Assembly: GCA_010015805.1 (NCBI GenBank)
Contig: ML978122.1
Span: 1,584,453-1,648,452, forward strand
From: Rhizodiscina lignyota
Lineage: Eukaryota > Ascomycota > Dothideomycetes > Aulographales > Rhizodiscinaceae
DNA: 64,000 nt
Direction of reading: 5' to 3'
Below, piece by piece: positions 10,404 through 23,972 of this stretch. The number at the start of each line of letters is the position of its first letter. Position 1 is the first letter of the stretch. The position numbers were made by a program, and so were the translations under genes. The notes under the pieces were generated by a model that saw only the letters and a list, made by a program, of their open reading frames with translations, was not told the origin of the DNA and did not search any database.

Positions 10404-11841
10404 ATGGCCTCAGCCATCACTCAATATCTCTCAAGTCCTCGCGTTGTCTTCCCAGCCGCGGTTCTTCTCAGAGCAGCCCTCCTTGTTTATGGAACGTTTC
10501 AAGATGCTCATTCCCCTGTCAAGTATACAGACATTGACTACTTTGTTTTCACGGATGCTGCTCGATACGTGTCTCGTGGACAATCGCCGTATCAGCGGGA
10601 CACCTACCGCTACACTCCCATTTTGGCATGGCTCCTGCTGCCTACTGCCTGGGGAGGCTGGTGGTTCTCTTTCGGCAAAGTCTTGTTCGCCCTAGGTGAC
10701 ATTGTGGCTGGGTGGCTCACTATATTGATTCTCCGTAATCACTATGGGATGCCAATGGCGCGAGCGGTTCGATTCTCCTGCATTTGGCTCCTCAATCCCA
10801 TGGTTGCTACTATTAGCACGCGCGGTAGCTCCGAAGGGTTGCTTGGAGTCATTGTGCTTGCCCTTCTCTGGGCTGTTCTGGAGCAAAGAATCATGCTTGC
10901 GGGGGTTTTGCTGGGCTTTGGTGTCCACTTCAAGATATACCCTTTTATCTATGCGACATCGATAATCTGGTGGCTTGATGCTGCACGCCTTGGATTACCA
11001 ACCACGCACAGCACACAGTCGCCGATCGAGAAGCTCATCAATCACCTCAATCAACGCCGAATTGACTTGGGTGCGATTAGCCTTATCACATTCTTGGTAC
11101 TAAATATCGCAATGCATCATATGTTAGCTCCACAGACTGTGTCCTCACTGAGATCGAGGGACTGACACTGTACTAGTTATGGCTCGGAATACCTGCGGCA
11201 CAGCTGGCTTCATCATTTTACACGGCTTGACCACAGGCACAACTTTTCACCGTACAATATACAGTTGTACCTGAACTCCTCACCTGCTGCTACGTCCTCC
11301 TTGCACCTGGAATCACTTGCATTCATCCCACAACTTTTCTTGAGTGCAATTGCAATTCCACTTGCGTTGGCCAAGAAGGATCTCGGAGCCACGATGCTTG
11401 CCCAGACATTTGCTTTTGTCACTTTCAACAAAGTCTGCACAAGCCAGGTGAGACGCAACATGTCCTTCTTGTGATGTAATAGCTGACTTGCCGTAGTACT
11501 TTCTCTGGTACCTTGTTTTCTTGCCTTTCTACTTGCCCAATTCGAGCCTACTGTCGAAACCATGGCTTGGGATGTCTGCTTTAGTGCTCTGGGTGGCAGG
11601 ACAGGTCAGTCCTTACTCGCTCCCTTTAAAAATTCACATCTAACATGAATAGGCGTTCTGGTTGCAGCAAGGCTATCGTCTGGAGATGCTTGGGCTGTCA
11701 AGCTTTGTTCCATGGCTCTGGCTGTCAAGCATCCTCTTCTTTCTGATCAACTGTTGGATCCTCGGCATCGTCATTTCGGATGTTGCCTCGTCGCACGTAT
11801 CTCCAAGTCAACGCGAGATGAAAGTAGAGGAAGTTGGATGA
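10404..11841 (+). CDS. GPI14: GPI mannosyltransferase 1 (PIG-M/Gpi14)
   Basis: Four exons (10404-11122, 11177-11447, 11497-11604, 11653-11841) give 428 residues, close to the usual length of PIG-M proteins. Introns are 48-54 nt with clear branch sites. The enzyme adds the first alpha-1,4-mannose to the GPI precursor on the luminal side of the ER, using dolichol-phosphate mannose. Supporting features are the DxD-type KYTDIDYFVFTDAARYV in the first luminal loop, the following RYTPILAWLLLP, many hydrophobic helices, and HHFTRLDHRHNFSPYN just after the first intron, which is typical of the family. Start ATG 10404 is the first in frame. It is functionally connected to the GPI-anchored proteins of this window only in the general sense that it makes their anchor. 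Confidence 0.93.
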
Positions 11842-12392
11842 ATTTCCCTCCTTCTCGAAGAAATTCTACTCCGAACCGACCGAGCACAATTTTCGAGACA
11901 CAGTTATATGTCCTCCCTGCACTAGTGCGCAGAGTGGGTAGGTCTTGCCAAGTATCAACCTGATACACAATAGGCTTAACTTCCGCAGCTTCGGCGAAGC
12001 CTTCTGTGCTACTGCATACTAACCAAGAAGCCAGCATTCATACCCCTTGTGACAAGGAGCTTCAAGCACGAATGACGTCGATTCCACTATAGCCGCTGTA
12101 TTGCGACTCATTTCGGCATATTCGGTCGAGACTTGCCCGATTCGATCCACGCGGAGAAACTGACCTTTAACCCCTGCAGGAACGGACGATCATGCGGGGT
12201 TGGCAATTAAGGTTACATTCTTTATGTCCAATGTGTGCAAGTTGACGTTCTACTTGCCTATTGTATCATGTAGCTGCTGTCGGCCGTCGTATTTCAAAAA
12301 ATATGAATATCTTCACTGCTCGCATGTCACGCCAGCAGTGTCTCTGCTATTTTCCTTTACAGGTGCGGCCTCGTTCAAGAAAATAAGTCGTA
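11842..12392. other. Intergenic spacer
   Basis: About 550 nt between the tandem GPI14 and GH95 genes. No gene or repeat is seen. Confidence 0.5.
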
Positions 12393-14948
12393 ATGTTCTG
12401 TCCCAAGGTCATGTATCTTTTCGTATTTCTTGTTCATTATTTAGCATCGGTAACCGCCTTCGAACTATGGTCGTCGAATCCAGCAGATTCCTTCCTGGTC
12501 TTACAACAAGGATACCCGCTCGGCAATGGAAAGCTGGGAGTGATACCGCATGGCCCTCCCGGTAATGAAAAGCTGAACTTCAATGTCGATTCATTGTGGT
12601 CTGGAGGTCCCTTTCTTTGGAGCAACTATACCGGCGGTAACCCAACACACCCAAAGGATCAATATCTTCCCAGCATCCGTGAGTGGATATTTCAGAATGG
12701 TACCGGAAATGTCACCCAACTTCTGTCGACGCCTTATGACGGATATGGATCCTACAGAGTGCTTGCGAACATGACTGTTGCAATTGAAGGCGTCAGTTCC
12801 GCGACTTCGTATCGAAGATCAATTGACCTTGGCACCGGTGTACACACGACCAAGTTCACTGGCAACGACAAGAAGACATACACTAGTACCGTCTATTGCT
12901 CGCATCCTGCTCAGGTCTGCGTCTACGTGCTAGAGTCCGATCAGAGTATGAGCGAAATTACCCTTGGCCTCGAAAACACATTCGTGGGCTCGGACCTACA
13001 AACCATTTCGTGTGGATCTGACTACGTCCGCATGCAAGGTGTGACGCAGAAAGGCCCACCGCTTGGGATGAATTATGAGGCCATTGCCAGTGTCATGTCT
13101 AGCGGCTCGTACATGTCTATGTCCTGCACTAAGGGAGCCAACGCGACTCTGAAAATTAAACCAGGTGCCAGTACTCGATCGCTTACCTTTCTACTCGCTG
13201 GAGGAACGGATTATGACCAGAAGCATGGGAACGCCCGTTACAACTACTCCTTCCGTGGAGCGGAGCCAGGCCCTGCTGTCCAAAAGGCCATCCAGTCAGC
13301 AGGCAAAGATGAATCCGCTATTCGCAAAGCTGCCATCACTGATTACTCGGAACTTGCAAGCCAATTCTCCTTCATGCCAAACGCTGCCAACGACGCCTCG
13401 TACACGCAAACGGAGACTGCGGACCTCATTCTTGGTTACCCGCTCGATACTGGCAATGCATATGTGGACGCGCTTCTTTTCGAATACGGCCGGCATATGC
13501 TGATTTCATCCTCAAGAGATGGCCTCCCCACAAACTTGCTTGGCATGTGGGAAGAGACTCTTTCAGCACCTTGGAGTGCAGATTACCATGCTGACATCAA
13601 GTAAGTCTATCCGCATATCATTTTGTATAACATACTAAAACGAGTAGTATCCAAATGAACTATTGGCCAGCAGACCAGACTGGACTGGGAGGCCTCAACC
13701 AGCCGTTATGGGACTACATACAAGATACGTGGGTGCCACGCGGAACGGAGACCGCGCAACTCTTGTATGGAGCTCCAGGTTGGGTTGTTCATGATGAAGT
13801 CAACATATTTGGACACACTGGTATGAAATATGATGCAACGTGGGCCGACTATCCCGCGGCGGCAGCTTGGCTGATGCAGCATGTATTTGACCATTATGAC
13901 TTCTCGCGCGATTCTGCTTGGCTGCAACGGCAAGGTTATCCATTACTGAAAGGCATCGCCCAATTTTGGCTATCGCAATTGCAGGAGGACGGTTATTTCA
14001 AAGACGGCACTCTCGTCGTCAACCCTTGCAATTCGCCTGAGCATGGAGTAAGTTCTCCATTTGGTGAATACCAAGTTTGAATTTTGCTAATTTGGCCCGC
14101 TCAATATAGCCCACAACTTTCGCATGCGTGCACTATCAGCAATTGATTTATCAGGTCTTCACATCCATCCTTCAGACTGCGCCTGTTGCAAATGACCACG
14201 ACGAGGCCTTCCTTAGCAACGTCTCCAAGACCCTTCCGCGACTCGACAAAGGGCTTCATATCGGAACCTGGGGTGAGATTAAAGAATGGAAACTTCCTGA
14301 TTCTTTCGGCTACGACTTTGAAAACGACACCCATCGCCACCTCTCCCACCTCATTGGCTGGCACCCGGGTTTCGCAATATCTGCTCTCGAGGATGGCTAT
14401 ACTAATGCCACTATTCAGTCAGCTGTCGCTACAAGTCTGTACAGTCGTGGTAATGGGACCGGGCCTGAGTAAGAAATCCCAGAATCACTCTTTGATTTCG
14501 TACTGACACACTGTGTAGTGCTGACGCCGGGTGGGAGAAGGTGTGGCGTGCGGCGTGCTGGGCAAGGCTGAACAACACAGACATGGCGGACTTCGAGCTG
14601 CGATATGCCATCTACGAGAACTATGCCGGCAACGGGTTCAGCATGTACACTGCTCACGACTTGCCTTTCCAAATTGATGCCAACTATGGTATCATCGGCG
14701 CCATGCTGAACATGCTTGTCATCGATTTGCCTGCAATAGGAAGCAGCGCTAGTAAGAAGGTAGTCTTGGGCCCGGCTATTCCAGCGAGGTGGAAGGGAGG
14801 AAAGGTTACGGGGCTACGCATTCGTGGTGGTGGGAGCGTTGATTTCGAATGGAATGATAGTGGGCTTGTGACTTCGGCAAGTGTAAAGGGAGGTGTGAAG
14901 GGTATTGAGTTGGTTGATCGTGACGGGAAGCTGTTGGCTCGGTCGTGA
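12393..14948 (+). CDS. Secreted glycoside hydrolase family 95 (alpha-L-fucosidase type)
   Basis: Four exons (12393-13600, 13648-14047, 14110-14468, 14519-14948) encode 798 residues, the normal size for fungal GH95. A signal peptide covers about the first 22 residues ([16 protein letters not shown]). The N-terminal domain has the family block [13 protein letters not shown]; the catalytic (alpha/alpha)6 domain has [10 protein letters not shown] across intron 1, and [10 protein letters not shown] across intron 2, whose Glu aligns with the general acid of GH95 by family knowledge. [18 protein letters not shown] and [13 protein letters not shown] are further typical blocks. Expected to act outside the cell on fucosylated or galactosylated plant xyloglucan or other glycans; alpha-galactosidase activity also occurs in the family, so exact specificity is open. 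Confidence 0.92.
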
Positions 14949-15557
14949 GTTTCGAAAGGTATGCTTGTAATGCGTGTTTTATGCTGTGTGGGGTTCGCTA
15001 ATCATGGTGTAGAGCAATATCTGAAGCTTGTAGTAACAGTGGTGAATGCAACTTGCCAAGAAAGCCCAATTCAAGTATCCCGGAAGTTCGAGATATGCCG
15101 GTTGCTTGTCTTTCAGTGAATCAGAGGCGCCTCATGCCTTGGCTGACCACTCATGCGACTTCACCACGAGAAGGTGCTTCTGTGTTCTCGTGTGGCCAAT
15201 CGTTCAAGATCGCAAGTGTGGTCTCACTCAAGTTCCAAACACCTGTGTAGGATTGCGTGAATAAACTGGTCCCCGGTGTTGCCTCGTTTTTGCTTGCGCG
15301 TACTGGCCAACTTACGCTTCGCCTTTTCGTGAATACACACTTGCACACACTTTGCTGGTGTATATATATCTCACTCGTTTCAAGGCTCCTCTTCATTCTT
15401 CCACCATCGTTCTCACATAACCTCTGGCACCTCGCATCTCAAAGAATTCATACTATTCACACTTCGAAGCTGAGCACGGCAACACCACGCTACTCTTCTC
15501 TCTAAAAAGTCAAGGACCTAGCACAAATCGTTTGCACGGAGTCACACCTTCTACAAC
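14949..15557. other. Intergenic; promoter of the BTB-like gene
   Basis: No gene seen. A TATA-like run tgtatatatatctc lies at about 15358-15371, roughly 190 nt before the next ATG, followed by a pyrimidine-rich leader. Confidence 0.5.
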
Positions 15558-16478
15558 ATGAATCCTTCTACGATGAACACACTCACCAAGATGGCCCGGG
15601 ACAGCTCGACCCCTTCCCTTAAGCCACCACTCGTCGCCGGCAATGTCAAGATCATCAACATATCCGCTTCTGGAAAGATCCAGCAGATCGTCATATCACG
15701 GAAGAAGCTCATCGACTTCTCGCGGTGGGCCGAGGAAGAGCTTGAGGGAATACCAATGCGCCCTATGGTGGAATTACGCCTTCCACATCCGGTGGTCCCG
15801 GCAGCTCTTGCAATCGTAGTCAACTGGATGAACAAGGTCTGGGGAAAGCGACCCACGACTCCCATCGCTATCTCCGACATCCAGGATATCAACTACGACA
15901 AGGCACTGCTTGTGTATCAGATCATTCACATGTTCGACATCAAAGCACGGGCCGTGACTACGGATCTCTACCCTTGGTTCACATCATTTTTCAAAGAGGG
16001 CAACAAACTCACAGCATATCAAATATGGAATACGTGGCACACATTCCGGCCTAACATCTCCATTGTCTCAAACATGACCCGCTCAGTGGCCCGTCGTGGC
16101 TGGGATGACTTTCCTGCAGATGAACAAGTCAAATTGGAGGAGCTTGGCGAGAAAGAGCCTGAGTTTCTCGAGCAGGTGCACGAACATGAGCAAAAATACA
16201 TGGAGTACCTTGAGCGCGTGGAGAAGCGTGCTCAACGCGCAGAAGCTAAGGCCAAGCGAGAGGAGCAACAGGCGAAGTGGGCGGCAAAGCAGGCTCGCCA
16301 TCAAGCGTACCAAGGAAAGAAGCAGGCTGTGGTGGGAGACCAGCACGAGCGGAGGGCATTGGCGGCGGATGGACAGCAGCTGCTTTCTGACAAAGATGCA
16401 TTCCACGTAATGCGAGGCGGTGTCGCGTTTGCGACTATTGTAGAGCCGAAGTCGAAGACTGTCGCGGAGGCTGCATAG
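15558..16478 (+). CDS. Hypothetical protein with BTB-like N-terminus and coiled coil
   Basis: Intronless, 306 residues, starting MNPSTMNTLTKM after a good leader. Residues of about 28-150 (IVISRKKLIDFSRWAEEEL through YQIIHMFDIKAR) have the layout of degenerate BTB/POZ-like domains common in filamentous fungi, a strand-helix module with a following helical bundle. Residues of about 200-260 are rich in Glu, Lys, Ala and Gln (EKRAQRAEAKAKREEQQAKW) and should form a coiled coil. There is no signal peptide or membrane segment, so it is probably cytosolic or nuclear and may mediate protein contacts. The BTB call is by pattern only. Confidence 0.65.
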   Translation: MNPSTMNTLTKMARDSSTPSLKPPLVAGNVKIINISASGKIQQIVISRKKLIDFSRWAEEELEGIPMRPMVELRLPHPVVPAALAIVVNWMNKVWGKRPTTPIAISDIQDINYDKALLVYQIIHMFDIKARAVTTDLYPWFTSFFKEGNKLTAYQIWNTWHTFRPNISIVSNMTRSVARRGWDDFPADEQVKLEELGEKEPEFLEQVHEHEQKYMEYLERVEKRAQRAEAKAKREEQQAKWAAKQARHQAYQGKKQAVVGDQHERRALAADGQQLLSDKDAFHVMRGGVAFATIVEPKSKTVAEAA

Positions 16479-18534
<2,056 letters not shown>

Positions 18535-18990
18535 ATCTAAAAGTTCATTCCGTCCTGCATGTAGATACCTATGGGAATTGTCAAAAAGTTTTTGGGTTCT
18601 GTGGTTGAAGCATTTTGTCTTCGTTTATGTGTTGTTGCGAAACGATACCCCCTGATTGGTCACGTTGAACTGGAGAGACGCTGTCAGGGTTCACGGATCT
18701 TGCCTCGATGTTTGCCGATACTGTAGCTTCACAGCTGATAGAGGAACCAGGTTGCTAACCTCCAAGTACCACAGGATCTGCCTGCCGAGGAGATATATCC
18801 GATATATAGATGCCTTTCGATTGCTAGTTGTCACTACAGCGCTCTCACCACGGCCGCTTACTACATAGATTCTAGATACAGGCAAGTCCCGGCCAGCATA
18901 ACCTTTTTAGGCATCTGCTCGATTCTAGAAAGTTCAGGGGTCCAAGTTAAACGACACGCCGTTTTAACCACTAAGGACACCTAGAATGGC
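18535..18990. other. Intergenic between convergent genes
   Basis: About 450 nt between the 3' ends of LYS12 and the SnoaL-like gene. No gene is seen. It marks the change from housekeeping genes to the accessory block. Confidence 0.5.
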
Positions 18991-19479
18991 TCACAGGAGA
19001 CCGCTAAGGGGTGCCAACAGTCTAGCAGCTAGGCTTGGCCTGCTATATGTCCGCTCTAGCCTGAGGGATTTCAGCTTCCAACTGTTGTTGGTGAATTGCC
19101 ACGTCTCGTAGTAATAGCCCCCTCCTCTGACTTCAAGAGGAATGATTCCAAGGACAGAAGGATAGATAATTTGATCTTCCATGCACCAAATGGCCTCAAC
19201 GTCCCCGTTTGGTATTTCTTCTAGCTCACCACAACCGACGTGATGCAATGTCTGGGCGCTTCGAAATAGACTTTGAAGGTCGTGTACGAAATCCGCGGGG
19301 GAGATGTAGTTGAAGTTAAATGATCCGCTGCTCTGGATTGAACCATCTGGGTTATGAAAGGAGAGTGTGGCATCCGGTAATGCAATAGCTTCCAAGGCGC
19401 TCCATTGTTTAGTATCGATGTATCGGCAATATTTGGCTTTCATGGCTCGAATACCATCAGCGACTTCGTGTGAGACCAT
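18991..19479 (-). CDS. SnoaL/NTF2-like protein
   Basis: Single exon, 162 residues from MVSHEVADGIRAMKAKYCRY. It has the NTF2-fold layout of SnoaL-like proteins: an N-terminal helix with KYCRYIDTKQW, then ALEAIALPDATLSFHNPDG, a central HHVGCGELE strand, AIWCMEDQIIYP and a final GGGYYYETWQFTNNSWKLKSLRLERTY (quoted in part: YYYETWQFTNNSWKL). Such proteins act as small cyclases, hydratases, isomerases or accessory proteins in fungal metabolic clusters. It is the left border of the accessory block. The frame extends upstream but with no ATG. Catalytic role not deducible. Confidence 0.75.
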   Translation of the reverse strand: MVSHEVADGIRAMKAKYCRYIDTKQWSALEAIALPDATLSFHNPDGSIQSSGSFNFNYISPADFVHDLQSLFRSAQTLHHVGCGELEEIPNGDVEAIWCMEDQIIYPSVLGIIPLEVRGGGYYYETWQFTNNSWKLKSLRLERTYSRPSLAARLLAPLSGLL

Positions 19480-20106
19480 TGTTGGGTGCTCTAAAGGCCG
19501 GGGGAATTGATGCAATGGGAATTTGAATTGGAAATTGCAACAACGCCGATTTATCAGGCGCTGTCTCAAGGGTGTCAATGAGTCAATTAAATACCGATTA
19601 TTTATGGGCAAAAGGCATGCCGACGGATGAATTTATTGATCCGCCGGCGTCGCCATGCGCGAAGACTCCGCTGCGATGGATGGGCACAGTGGAGGAAATG
19701 GGGTCTCCGGTCATGTTGCGGGCCGCGCCAGAGCGCGCTAAACGTGCGAAGTGATATTGTTGTGTCTAACAGAGCCTCATACTTTCTTAGCAAGCAAACT
19801 CAGATAACGAGACCTGCGGAGTAGGCTGTCGTGTATACAGAGCAAAATCCTTCAGCGCTCTATTCGAATCACCTGGCATCTCGGAGGAACCAGGATGTTC
19901 TCGTAATGAAGTTCATCGAAGCACTGAAAAACCGGAGAGCAGATGCGTCCCATTTTCTGAACAGCGATACCAAAGCGGCTTCGCTGGTGCTCATCTTTCA
20001 GCGCCAGAGAAGGGCGTTGAATCTCGTCTACTGGCACAACATGATCCTTACCCTTTTCTAGATCTCTTCTGAGTATATTATTGTTATTATCTAATTTCAA
20101 GATCGT
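19480..20106. other. Intergenic spacer
   Basis: Upstream region of the SnoaL-like gene and 3' flank of the regulator gene. GC-rich patches (gatccgccggcgtcgcc near 19640, gcgggccgcgcc near 19720) are present. No gene is supported. Confidence 0.5.
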
Positions 20107-22914
20107 CTAATGTAGGATTTGATAGAGACGGAATGCCACACTTGCCCTAAGTCCTGAGAGTAACTGCTGCCCTCGTGTTAGGGAAGATATCGCTTTGTGG
20201 CTGCCCTGGCTCTGTGAAGCATCCTTTGACCATAGGACAAGAGTAGAGAAAAAAATGGCATACGGTATGTAGGGATGCTCTGCCGTGGCTGTTTGGCATG
20301 CGCGTTTGATGCTTGGCCCTTGGTCTGAGTCCAGGTATGACTCGGGACTGCCACTGTGGCTTGCAGAATCAAAAATGGACGATTCACGCCCGTACATCCA
20401 CTCGACGAGAGTTATAAGACAGCAGGCATGCCAAGAAGAAATCATCCCATTACTGTTCGCTGCCCACGCTAGCACCTCACGCTGCTCTTCTTTAAGAGTG
20501 CTCCTCTGATTACTGGTCAGATCATTCTGTCTCGAGCTGTACGAGAAGTGTCGATGGAGCAGCTCGAGATCCGCATGGATAACCAGATTTATGCAATGGT
20601 AGATAATCAGATTTTCAGGAGCCGCTCGACCAGAGCCAAGTTCCATTTGGAGCCATTTTTCGCAGGCCAGAGTCACGTAATCACGCTTTGACAGAGGATC
20701 CCCCGGCGACGGGCCGGCTCTTGTGATGGAAGATGCCGAGTCACGCACGACAAGCCAAACGGAAGGGCCGAGCGCCGCTAAACAGCTAAGCCCACGCGGT
20801 CTCGAGTCTGAGCCCGACATGATTTGTGCAGGCGTAAGCATCCATGTCAGAGTCTCAGTCAGACGAGTTGCATGATCCTTCTGAGGATCCTCACTTCCCG
20901 ACCTGCGGCAGAGCATATCGATATATTTTGATGATAGCGCCGGTGGTCGTCTTGCAAGAAGCACGCGATACAGATCCAAGATGATCAGTGCCTCAAGTAC
21001 GCTGGTGTCAGAGTAAATATCCAACCGTGTTTGACAAGCAGGAAGTGCAGAACCAACCTAATGTCGACTTTGGTGTAAGCAGTCTCCTTTTTCGAGAGAG
21101 CATAATGCTGCGCCGCCTCTAGCAAATGGCCGTGGTATGCCTCCGCAAACTCGTGAGTCCTCCTGTCGCCGCTGCAGTAGCCGTACAGTTCTAGCAGGAT
21201 GAACTACCGATTGTCAGACAAAAAAATGTCCCTTTTTGCCGGAATAGAGTAGCGTGAGGAGTCATACTGTCTTCACAACCACCAGCCACTCCGATGGATC
21301 ATTCGAAAGTTCGTCGACAGATGTGCTGCAATTGAACTAGTGGAGAAAGTCAAAAAGTCAAGCACGAAACTTAGGCGTACGGAGGATTGAACAACTACCT
21401 TCCTCAAAACCAGCCTCCTCGAATCATTATACATGGCCATGGCCATCTTGAGGCTTCCTTCGACAGAACAAAAGAGCCCTCCAACGGCCGCTAGTGCTAG
21501 AACGTAATGCGCGTCAGGATGTCGGCCGAGACATAGATCCTCAAATATGGGAAAGGACGGAGGAATATGCCTCCAAAACAGATTCAGAAAAATTTTCAGA
21601 ACTTGTGCGTCGTAGATGGCTAGATTTGGTGGATCGGAATAGTACAGCTTGCCAGACGTTTCGTCCGCCTCGGATGGACTGGATGTGCGCGAATGATGAT
21701 TAAAGTACCGACGGATCATAGACGAAAGTAGCGGAAAGTCGGGCGGTAGGTCATGGCAGGTATTTACGAGCTCTTGCGGCGGCTGAGGCATTGTCCCTAG
21801 CAGGCCCAAGAATGGCCCTTCTATAAGCTCAAAGGGGTCAGAACGATCCATGAAAGCCCCTGAAATCTAGACATATATCAGCACCGCTACCGGGTCAGGA
21901 GAAACGAGGTTAAGGAATTCTCATCGTACAGAAGTTTGTGAGACAGCAGGACAGTATCCATCTGCGTCGAAGCCAGTGCCGAACCACATGGCCATGGCGT
22001 CTTGGGCGAACAGACCGGAGTCACCGAGGACTCCTCCGACAGAGGGTCTTTCGATGCTCTGGCAAGGCTCACACGGCTGTGTCCTTGGAAGAGCCAGATA
22101 GGCAGGTTGGGTTCCAGCAGGCAGAGCTAGGCTTCGATTCTCGGCCACCCATAGACCACTCTGAGTGCACGGCTCGGTGCTCGTAGACATCTGCTCCACT
22201 TGGAAAACAGAGTTTGAATCTGAGGACGGGGATGGGTCGACAGTGTGTTCTTGAGACCCGCAAAACGCACTTTCGGCGGTCGCGGTGACCGGCCACAGAG
22301 GTGTAGCTTGATGTGCATCTCTTGTCGACTCGGAGAAAAAGCACTGCAGGCCACTCTCTTGACAAGATTGACACGGCTCTCTTCCACTGCAGCGAATCTT
22401 GCGCCTCCGGCAGTGGTCACACGCGACGCGAATCCTCTTTCGACTGGTGCCGCCGCCGTACGCATCTAGGTCGCCTTGTCCCCAGGCATCCTCAGCATGG
22501 CACGTCTCTAGATGCAGCTTCCGCACATCTGCACGGCGAAAGGACCGGTCGCAACACGGACACCGGAACGGCTTTTCGTTAGTATCTATGAGACAGATGT
22601 CAGTGGTGTGCTCGAGCATTGGGTCGGTTCAAATACATACGGGTGCGTCGGTGTCGTAGCAAGTGCTCCGAACGTGCGAAGCGTGCTTGGCATATATCAC
22701 ACTGAAGAGCAGCCAAAGGTCAGCCCAGGTCAGTCATTTTGGCCCCAGACGGTGCAGAGAGGTGAAGGCCAAGGCACATCGCAGATTGGCAGATTGGCGA
22801 AGATGGAGCTGACATTGGGCCCAGCAATTCAGCATTCGAGTCGACAGGAAGACATACTGTTTTGTCCTTCCGCGGCGCAGAGTGCCCTGTCTTTGTCGCC
22901 GTCGCAGACTGCAT
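20107..22914 (-). CDS. Transcription factor with C2H2 and Zn2Cys6 fingers and fungal_trans domain
   Basis: Seven exons on the minus strand (22914-22858, 22701-22641, 22585-21930, 21866-21399, 21336-21268, 21203-21058, 21001-20107) join in frame to 783 residues. The N-terminus has two C2H2 fingers, CDICQARFARSEHLLRHRRTH split by an intron before the final His, and CPCCDRSFRRADVRKLHLETCH (quoted in parts). A Zn2Cys6 binuclear cluster CDHCRRRKIRCSGREPCQSC follows at about residue 75-100. The long C-terminal part (PFELIEGPFLGLL, LFWRHIPPSFPIFED, LALAAVGGLFC, LYGYCSGDRRTHEFAEAYHG) is the fungal-specific regulatory domain. It is expected to be a nuclear activator or repressor, plausibly of the neighbouring block. 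The 56-nt intron at 21002-21057 with CTCTGAC branch is required to restore the frame. Confidence 0.85.
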
Positions 22915-23378
22915 CCTCTGCCGCGTCCACTGCAGCAGCCCGTCAACTTCTAGGACGAGGAACCCAAAAGTCGTGGTTCGAACACCACAAGAGAAAGGCA
23001 AACAGAGGATGCGGGCGGCATGCGGGGAAGTCCGGGGAAAAGTGGGTTGGTTGGTTTGGGGTTGATTTGGGGGGTGGCGCCGGGTGGTTCGTTTGTCCAA
23101 CAAGTCAGACGTCGCCCTCTCAAAGAGCACCGTTATCCGCGAGACTCCCACACCAACACCTGACGAGCTTTGAGCGTGTGGTCTCACATGCACCAGATAC
23201 CAATCTGGTTCGATGGGGCATTGGAGGCTCCCGGCGCTAAGGATGGGCGTGGGATGGGGTACCGGCACTAGTGACGGGGGTTCCGACATGACTTGCATTT
23301 GCAGTTACTGTATGTCCATCGACACGCCTTAACAACACCCTTGGTTGAAGAGTCGGCACAATCGCCAGTTGTCTTCCT
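22915..23378. other. Promoter region of the C2H2/Zn2Cys6 regulator
   Basis: Runs of g and of gtgggg-like sequence occur on the plus strand around 23035-23090 and 23240-23270. The regulator could start further upstream in an unrecognised exon; the frame is open on the minus strand to about 23298. No other gene is seen. Confidence 0.45.
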
Positions 23379-23972
23379 CTAGGCGCTGAGGTGTTTCTGA
23401 CTTGCCGGAATATCGTTGTTTTTGCCGAGGTCCTCCCGCAATGTCACGCCGTTGACGACAACCGGCTGGCAGTCTTGCAACACAAAGATCATCCTGGCCC
23501 ATTCGCTGTCTGATGTGTTCCGCCATGCATGCGATGTACCACGCTGAACACACACATCTCCAGCCTTCATGATCCTCTTCTCCCCGGATTCGAGGATGGC
23601 CTCCACACTGCCGTACACAACAATACCAAAATCAAGACTGCGTGTGCGGTGCATCATGCTCTCCGGCCCTGGGGCAAAGTCGACCGCTCTGCACACGCTC
23701 CCACCAGGGTTCACTAGGCCGATGTCGCCGCTGCTCATGATTGCCTGATGCTTGTGAATATCCTCATCGTTATTCAAGGATGGCGGACTCTCGCAGGTGG
23801 TATAAAGAACGGCAAAACTCATCGTGTTGCCGTGGAAAGCTTTCCAGTGCGCTGGTCTGGATGATACAAAATATTCCTTGCCGGAAGCATCGTGCCCCGT
23901 GATATTGACGTTGACTTCGGGAAGCCCTTGGGACAGTTGATTCGTATTTTCAATCCCGGCTTGCGGTGCCAT
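23379..23972 (-). CDS. Cupin-domain protein
   Basis: Single exon, 197 residues from MAPQAGIENTNQLSQGLPEV. The C-terminal half carries a single cupin barrel: PGPESMMHRTRSLDFGIVVYG (motif 1 with a His and the G-x-V-Y turn), then GEKRIMKAGDVCVQRGTSHAW (motif 2 with GD and the metal-binding His of TSHAW). The N-terminal half resembles the leader of small fungal cupins found beside secondary-metabolism and aromatic-degradation genes. Possible roles are a dioxygenase, isomerase or decarboxylase acting on a ring compound, or a ligand sensor. It faces the monooxygenase gene across a shared 674-nt upstream region, so co-regulation is likely. Confidence 0.82.
   Translation of the reverse strand: MAPQAGIENTNQLSQGLPEVNVNITGHDASGKEYFVSSRPAHWKAFHGNTMSFAVLYTTCESPPSLNNDEDIHKHQAIMSSGDIGLVNPGGSVCRAVDFAPGPESMMHRTRSLDFGIVVYGSVEAILESGEKRIMKAGDVCVQRGTSHAWRNTSDSEWARMIFVLQDCQPVVVNGVTLREDLGKNNDIPASQKHLSA

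Noticed and set aside
22720-23298. Minus-strand frame of 192 codons upstream of the regulator.
   Set aside because: Only its last part around 22858-22914 is used, as the first exon; a GTATGT donor there joins perfectly to the C2H2 exon, so the rest is promoter sequence.
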